This document shows, one piece after another, positions 6,312-10,602 of a stretch of DNA of 10,602 nucleotides. A program made the position numbers and the translations under genes. The notes beneath the pieces are model-generated. The model saw only the letters and a list, made by a program, of their open reading frames with translations, was not told the DNA's origin and did no database searches. The stretch's first letter is position 1. Each line of letters begins with the position of its first letter. The stretch spans positions 13,486 through 24,087 of the forward strand of contig DGEZ01000108.1 in assembly GCA_002391425.1 (NCBI GenBank), given 5' to 3'. Origin of the DNA: Micrococcales bacterium UBA3913 (GTDB lineage: Bacteria > Actinomycetota > Actinomycetes > Actinomycetales > Microbacteriaceae).

Positions 6312-7439
6312 GTGACTTTTCTTGCCAGACGGCGTACCCCCGACAGCGGGTATCGGTGCATGCCGCGACGTCGCCGCTGGCTGACTGTGACGGTCGCCGC
6401 GGTCGCGGGGGTGAGCGTGATCGGCGTGGCTGCGCTGCCCAGCCCGTACGTCATTGACGGGCCGGGACCCGTGTTCAACACGATCGGGCAGACCGAGGTC
6501 ACTCAAGACGACGGGTCGACCCAGGAAGAGGACGTCATCCAGGTCGACGGGCTGCCGACCTACGAGACCTCCGGCAGCCTGAACATGCTCACCGTGTCCC
6601 AGTGGGGGACTCCTAGCGACCTGCCGTCCGCGCTGCAGGTCCTGCAGGCGTGGATCGACCCGACCATGACGGTGGTCCCGCTTGACCAGGCGTATCCGCC
6701 TGGCACCACGACCGAATCGGAGGCGGAGGCGAACTCCCAGGCGATGACCGCGTCCCAGCAGTCTGCGGCGGCCGCGGCATTCACCTACCTGGGCTACGAG
6801 GTCACGCCGCACCTGCAGGTGGTCTCGGTGCAGGAAGACTCCGACGCCAACGGGGTCCTGGAACCCGGCGACGTGATCGAGACGATTAACGGCCAGCAGG
6901 TGAGCACCGTCGATGAGGTGCTCGCTGGGGCCGAGGACGCTTCCGCCGAGAACCCCCTGGTCATCGAGTTCCAGAGAGACGGCGTCGCGCACACCGCTGA
7001 GGTGGTGCCCGTCACCGGGGACGACGAGGTCAACCGCATCGGGGTGAGCGTGACAAGCATCTATGACGACTTGCCTGCCGACGTGACGATCACGCTCGAA
7101 GATGTGGGCGGGCCGAGCGCCGGCATGATGTTCGCCCTCGGGGTTATCGACACCCTCACCCCGGGGGAGCTCACCGGGGGCCACACGATCTCCGGAACCG
7201 GGACGATCACCGCCGACGGCACCGTGGGCGCGATCGGGGGGATTCGTCAGAAGATGGTGGCCGCGGATGAAGCAGGAACCGAGCTGTTCCTGGCCCCGAG
7301 TGAGAACTGCTCAGACGTGGTGGGCAACATCCCCGACGGCCTGACCGTGGTCAGCGTGTCCACCCTCACCGACGCGGTGGATGCGATCGAGACGTTCACC
7401 CAGACAGGTTCGGCCGCAGGTCTGGCCACCTGCTCGTAG
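6312..7439 (+). CDS. YlbL-type membrane-anchored PDZ/Lon-domain serine protease
   Basis: This is a 375-residue secreted or membrane-anchored Ser-Lys protease. A basic segment PRRRRW (18-23) precedes a hydrophobic anchor (24-43). The family motif SPYVIDGPGPVFNTIG (44-59) follows, then SGSLNMLTVS (87-96) and YPPGTTTESEAEAN (128-141). A PDZ domain spans about 167-235 (LEPGDVIETINGQQV at 183-197), and a Lon S16-like domain occupies the C-terminal third. The catalytic pair is intact: Ser269 in GGPSAGMMFAL and Lys314 in IGGIRQKMVAA, 45 residues apart. The Bacillus subtilis homologue YlbL (DdcP) degrades the cell-division inhibitor YneA during DNA-damage recovery; whether that role holds in actinobacteria is not shown here. 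GTG 6312 has AGGGGG 12 nt upstream. ATG 6360 (residue 17), just before the basic segment, is a good alternative start and would give 359 residues, closer to the short N-termini of homologues. Confidence 0.9.
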   Translation: MTFLARRRTPDSGYRCMPRRRRWLTVTVAAVAGVSVIGVAALPSPYVIDGPGPVFNTIGQTEVTQDDGSTQEEDVIQVDGLPTYETSGSLNMLTVSQWGTPSDLPSALQVLQAWIDPTMTVVPLDQAYPPGTTTESEAEANSQAMTASQQSAAAAAFTYLGYEVTPHLQVVSVQEDSDANGVLEPGDVIETINGQQVSTVDEVLAGAEDASAENPLVIEFQRDGVAHTAEVVPVTGDDEVNRIGVSVTSIYDDLPADVTITLEDVGGPSAGMMFALGVIDTLTPGELTGGHTISGTGTITADGTVGAIGGIRQKMVAADEAGTELFLAPSENCSDVVGNIPDGLTVVSVSTLTDAVDAIETFTQTGSAAGLATCS

Positions 7440-7493
7440 CCGCAGTTTGCCGCAGGGAAAAAATCGCGGCGCCTCACTTTCAGGGCCCTCCGC

Positions 7494-7499
7494 TAGGAT
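7494..7499 (+). promoter_or_regulatory. Candidate -10 element for the UPF0182 gene
   Basis: TAGGAT in the context CCGCTAGGATG fits the actinobacterial TANNNT -10, 50 nt before the GTG at 7550. Transcription would start near 7506, giving a leader of about 44 nt that contains the strong GGAGG. The -35 region (around 7471-7477) is not a good match to TTGACA. The 110-bp gap after the protease gene supports an independent promoter. Confidence 0.45.
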
Positions 7500-7501
7500 G
7501 T

Positions 7502-7519
7502 GGCGACGATAACGTTGCC
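7502..7519. repeat. Imperfect 7-bp inverted repeat at the likely transcription start of the UPF0182 gene
   Basis: GGCGACG (7502-7508) and CGTTGCC (7513-7519) flank the tetranucleotide ATAA. Six pairs are Watson-Crick and one is G-T. It begins 2 nt after the candidate -10, where a repressor operator would block initiation. If transcription starts slightly upstream it could instead form a hairpin at the 5' end of the message. Confidence 0.45.
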
Positions 7520-7536
7520 GTGCTCAGCCACAGTCG

Positions 7537-7541
7537 GGAGG
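7537..7541 (+). promoter_or_regulatory. Ribosome binding site that fixes the UPF0182 start
   Basis: GGAGG (within CGGGAGGAC) ends 8 nt before GTG 7550, ideal spacing. It is the strongest Shine-Dalgarno in the window and settles the non-ATG start. Confidence 0.75.
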
Positions 7542-7549
7542 ACTAAACG

Positions 7550-10459
7550 GTGAGTGAATCCACAGCCGCAGGACAGGGTGGCGCCAGCGCCGCGGGCCAC
7601 CGCACCCGAAAAATCGCGGTCATCACCGTCAGCGCATTGGCTGCGCTCGCCGTTCTCTTCCTCGGTTTCGTGGCTTTCTACACCGAGATCCTGTGGTTCG
7701 ATCAGCTCGGGTACCTCTCTGTGCTGCTCACCCAGTGGGGGTGGGGATGGGCGTTGTTCGGCATCGGAGCCGTCGGCACGTTCCTCCCGCTGTGGCTGGC
7801 GCTGAAGCTGTCCTACCGGGCGCGACCCATGTACGCACAGTTCAGCTCGTCGCTATCCCACTACCAGGAACTCGTCGAACCCGTGCGGCGCATCCTGTTT
7901 ATCCTCATCCCAATCGTCGGGGGGATCATCGGTGGGGCGGTTGCCTCCGCCTCCTGGCAGACCGTTGCCTTGTGGATCAACGGCGTCGACTCAGGCGTCA
8001 CGGACGCGCAATTCGGGCTCGATACGTCGTTCTACATGTTCCGTCTGCCGTTCTACCAGGGACTGGTCGGGTTCGCCTCCGCCGTCGTACTGGCGGCGTT
8101 CCTGCTCATGGTCGTGGTCGGGTACCTGTACGGGGGCATCCGCATTGCCGGCCGTGAGCTGCGCATCGCGAAAGGCCTGCGGATGCTCGCGGCGCTCACG
8201 ATTGCGCTGTACCTCGTCATCCAGGCGGTCAGCCTGTGGCTGGACTGCTATGCGACAGTCACCACGAACAACAGCCTGATCACGGGAGCCAACTACACCG
8301 ATGTGAATGCCGTCATCCCGGGCAAGACGATCCTCGCGATCCTCGCCCTGATCGTGGCGGTAGCCTTCATCGTCACCGCGTTCATCGGGAGGTGGCGGAT
8401 TTCCCTGATCGGCACCGGCGTGCTCGTGATCAGCGCACTCGTGGTCGGGATCGTCTACCCGGCTCTCATCCAGAAGTTCTACGTCGACCCGAGCGCGCGC
8501 GAGCTGGAGTCGACGTACATCCAGCGCAATATTGACGCCACCCGGGAGGCGTACGGGCTGGACGACATCACCACGGTCGAGTACTCGGCATCAACGGACG
8601 CCGAGGCAGGCGCGCTGCGTGAGGATGCGGATACGACCGCATCCATTCGTCTGCTCGACCCGGACGTGGTCTCGCCCGCGTTCCAGCAGTTGCAGCAGTT
8701 CAAGCAGTACTACTCGTTCAGTGACGACCTCGACGTCGACCGGTACGAAATCGACGGGGAGCTTCGGGACACGGTCATCGGGGTGCGCGAGCTGAACCTG
8801 GATGGTCTGGGCGATTCGCAGAGCTGGGTGAACAGCCACATCGTGTACACCCACGGTTACGGGGTCGTGGCTGCCTACGGGAACGAGACGGAGGACGGGC
8901 TGCCCTCCTTCTTCGAGAGCGACATTCCCACCTCTGGCGAGCTCGGCGAGTACGAGGCACGCATCTACTTCGGGGAGGAGTCACCGGACTACTCGATCGT
9001 CGGCGGGACCGACAACGTGGAAGTGGACTACCCGGCCAGCGAGGATGACTCATCCGTCACGTATACGACGTACGACGGGGATGGCGGCCCGACGCTGGAC
9101 AACATTTTCAAGCGCCTCGTCTACGCGGTGAAGTTCCAGTCGGAGCAGATCTTCCTCTCCTCCTACGTCACGGACGATTCCCAGATCCTGTATGACAGGG
9201 ACCCGCTCACGCGCGTTCAGAAGGTCGCCCCCTACCTCACCCTCGATTCGGATCCCTACCCCGCTGTCGTCGACGGCCGGGTGGTGTGGATCGTGGACGG
9301 GTACACGACGAGCTCGACGTACCCGTATTCCGAGCAGACCACGCTCTCCAGCGCGATCGCCGACTCGGACACGAGCGCATCGCAGGTGTCGAATCAGACC
9401 GTCAACTACATCAGCAACTCGGTGAAAGCCACCGTTGACGCGTACACCGGGGAAGTTACCCTGTACGCCTGGGACACCGAAGACCCGGTGCTGCAGACGT
9501 GGCAGAGCATCTACCCGTCGACCCTGGTGTCGTACACGGAGATGAGCGCCGACCTGATGGAGCACGTGCGCTACCCCACGGACATCTTTGAGGTGCAGCG
9601 CGAGGTGCTCGCCACCTATCACGTGACCGATGCAGGGGCGTTCTACTCGCAGGAAGACGCGTGGCAGGTGCCGACGGACCCGACCGCATCCTCCTCCTCG
9701 AATGTGAAACAGCCGGCCTACTATCTGACCATGCAGATGCCGGAGGACGAATCCGCCGAGTTCTCGATCTACTCGACGTATATTCCGATCGACAACTCCA
9801 GCTCGGGAACATCATCGCGGAACATTCTCACCGGCTACCTCTCGGCGAATTCGAACGCCGGATCGGAAGCCGGGGTGAAGTCCGAAGACTACGGAAAACT
9901 CACGCTCCTCGTGCTGCCCCAGGAGACCACTGTGCCCGGACCCGGCCAGGTCCAGGCACAGTTCAACTCGGACAACACCGTATCGACGGAGCTGAACCTG
10001 CTCAACCAGGGTGGATCGTCGGTGACCCAGGGCAACCTCCTGACGGTGCCCGTGGGCGGGGGATTGCTCTATGTCCAGCCGGTGTACGTGCAGTCTTCGG
10101 GAGAGACGAGTTACCCGATTCTGCGCCGTGTGCTCGCCTCCTTCGGGGGAGACACCGTGGCCTTTGAGAGCACCCTGGATGAGGCACTGGATGCCCTCTT
10201 CGGCGGTGACTCCGGCGCAGTTGCGGGGGACAGCGATAACGCTGAGGGCGAAGACACGGGGACATCGGGGACGGACTCCGGGTCCAGCGGCGAGACGGAT
10301 TCGACGACCAATGCGGAGCTGACGCAGGCTCTGGAAGACGCCGCCCAGGCACTGGAAGACCGACAACAGGCCCTGGAGGACGGGGACTGGACTGCCTACG
10401 GCGATGCTGACGCCGCCCTGGAGGACGCGATTCAACGCGCCATGGATGCCGCCGAGTAG
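7550..10459 (+). CDS. UPF0182 family integral membrane protein with large extracytoplasmic domain
   Basis: A 969-residue protein of UPF0182 (PF03699), an actinobacterial and cyanobacterial membrane family of unknown function. Seven hydrophobic segments are visible at about 22-44, 64-86, 114-136, 171-195, 209-232, 259-280 and 284-306. They are followed by the conserved KFYVDPSARELESTYIQRNI (309-328) and TREAYGLDDI (331-340). Residues about 310-890 form one large soluble domain rich in Tyr, Asp, Ser and Thr, probably outside the cell. A Ser/Gly/Asp-rich linker (about 890-922) leads to an acidic helical tail (923-969) with repeated ALED units and the GDWTAYGDADAALEDA motif, a tail type I recall from other actinobacterial members. 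Length is normal for the family. Start GTG 7550 is fixed by GGAGG at 8-nt spacing. The gene lies 110 bp after the YlbL-type protease on the same strand, a pairing conserved in actinobacteria. No enzymatic residues are recognisable. Confidence 0.92.
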   Translation: MSESTAAGQGGASAAGHRTRKIAVITVSALAALAVLFLGFVAFYTEILWFDQLGYLSVLLTQWGWGWALFGIGAVGTFLPLWLALKLSYRARPMYAQFSSSLSHYQELVEPVRRILFILIPIVGGIIGGAVASASWQTVALWINGVDSGVTDAQFGLDTSFYMFRLPFYQGLVGFASAVVLAAFLLMVVVGYLYGGIRIAGRELRIAKGLRMLAALTIALYLVIQAVSLWLDCYATVTTNNSLITGANYTDVNAVIPGKTILAILALIVAVAFIVTAFIGRWRISLIGTGVLVISALVVGIVYPALIQKFYVDPSARELESTYIQRNIDATREAYGLDDITTVEYSASTDAEAGALREDADTTASIRLLDPDVVSPAFQQLQQFKQYYSFSDDLDVDRYEIDGELRDTVIGVRELNLDGLGDSQSWVNSHIVYTHGYGVVAAYGNETEDGLPSFFESDIPTSGELGEYEARIYFGEESPDYSIVGGTDNVEVDYPASEDDSSVTYTTYDGDGGPTLDNIFKRLVYAVKFQSEQIFLSSYVTDDSQILYDRDPLTRVQKVAPYLTLDSDPYPAVVDGRVVWIVDGYTTSSTYPYSEQTTLSSAIADSDTSASQVSNQTVNYISNSVKATVDAYTGEVTLYAWDTEDPVLQTWQSIYPSTLVSYTEMSADLMEHVRYPTDIFEVQREVLATYHVTDAGAFYSQEDAWQVPTDPTASSSSNVKQPAYYLTMQMPEDESAEFSIYSTYIPIDNSSSGTSSRNILTGYLSANSNAGSEAGVKSEDYGKLTLLVLPQETTVPGPGQVQAQFNSDNTVSTELNLLNQGGSSVTQGNLLTVPVGGGLLYVQPVYVQSSGETSYPILRRVLASFGGDTVAFESTLDEALDALFGGDSGAVAGDSDNAEGEDTGTSGTDSGSSGETDSTTNAELTQALEDAAQALEDRQQALEDGDWTAYGDADAALEDAIQRAMDAAE

Positions 10460-10495
10460 GGTGGTCGGCCCGGCCACATACGTGACCAAGCCGTC

Positions 10496-10511
10496 CAGCC
10501 CTTCTGGGCTG
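10496..10511 (+). terminator. Small hairpin downstream of the UPF0182 gene, possible weak terminator
   Basis: CAGCCC (10496-10501) and GGGCTG (10506-10511) form a perfect 6-bp stem with a TTCT loop, 37 nt after the UPF0182 stop codon. It lacks a following T-run (the next bases are TCTCCC), so it is not a canonical intrinsic terminator, though actinobacterial terminators often lack U-tracts. The rest of 10460-10602 holds no supported gene. Confidence 0.3.
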
Positions 10512-10602
10512 TCTCCCAACGCGTCCGGGGCCGCTCTATGACCCCTGCCCGACCAAAGTGACGGATCTGGCGAGGTTCGTCGGCTATGTGGGGATGGGTG
10601 TC

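Noticed and set aside
6174..7184. Minus-strand open frame of 336 codons opposite the YlbL-type protease gene
   Set aside because: Antisense to a well-supported PDZ/Lon protein; composition is His/Arg/Gly-rich and resembles no family. Its end also intrudes on the start region of the Zincin_2 gene.
7449..7470. GCCGC/GCGGC around an A-rich loop after the protease stop codon
   Set aside because: Only 5 bp with a 12-nt loop and the A-run lies inside the loop; it is too weak for a terminator call.
10461..10477. GTGG...CCAC with internal GGCC repeats after the UPF0182 stop
   Set aside because: Competing short pairings and no stable single stem; likely chance in GC-rich sequence.
10460..10602. Possible tRNA or start of a further gene at the right edge
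   Set aside because: I found no cloverleaf arms, no TTCGA T-arm in the right place and no convincing start codon with ribosome binding site before the window ends.
1..10602. CRISPR array, insertion sequence, prophage or genomic island
   Set aside because: No spaced direct repeats, transposase or integrase motifs, terminal repeats or composition break were visible; the window reads as core chromosome.

Overview
The window is a G+C-rich, almost fully coding stretch (about 65% G+C by eye) with GTG starts, TANNNT-type -10 elements and a gene set typical of Actinobacteria. The set is an APH-family phosphotransferase, NudC, a UvrD2-type helicase, a degenerate cyclodehydratase/E1-like protein, a Zincin_2 (DUF2342) protein, a YlbL-type PDZ-Lon protease and a UPF0182 membrane protein. 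From memory, much the same neighbourhood exists in Mycobacterium tuberculosis around Rv3193c-Rv3199c (UPF0182, PDZ/Lon protein, DUF2342, hypothetical, ABC1-type kinase, uvrD2, nudC). The kinase between the last hypothetical and uvrD2 is absent here. I cannot place the organism below the level of an actinobacterium of the Actinomycetales/Micrococcales kind.

Layout. Bases 1-1086 (minus) hold a phosphotransferase-like gene that runs off the left edge. It has lost two metal-binding residues expected of an active kinase. A 36-bp divergent gap separates it from nudC (1123-2145, plus), which overlaps uvrD2 (2142-3812, plus) through GTGA, so the two are probably translated from one message. uvrD2 meets the next gene tail to tail with a 17-bp overlap. 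Two minus-strand genes follow, read right to left: the Zincin_2 protein (6165-4771) and then the RRE/E1-like protein (4683-3796). A 146-bp divergent region separates them from the YlbL-type protease (6312-7439, plus). After a 110-bp gap with a plausible promoter comes the large UPF0182 membrane protein (7550-10459, plus). The last 143 bp contain only a small hairpin and no gene I can support.

Functionally the window splits into a nucleotide/DNA maintenance pair (NAD(H) or NAD-RNA pyrophosphatase plus SF1 helicase) and an envelope or proteolysis block (zincin-fold protein, signal-anchored Ser-Lys protease, seven-helix membrane protein with a large extracellular domain). The second block is a conserved actinobacterial neighbourhood whose biology is poorly known. 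I see no insertion sequence, CRISPR array, phage gene, tRNA or rRNA. The most interesting signals are degenerate active sites (pseudokinase-like APH, RExxH zincin, orphan RRE/E1-like protein), a UvrD2 without its usual C-terminal domains, and three inverted repeats at starts or promoters. I did not find a clearly new multi-gene system.
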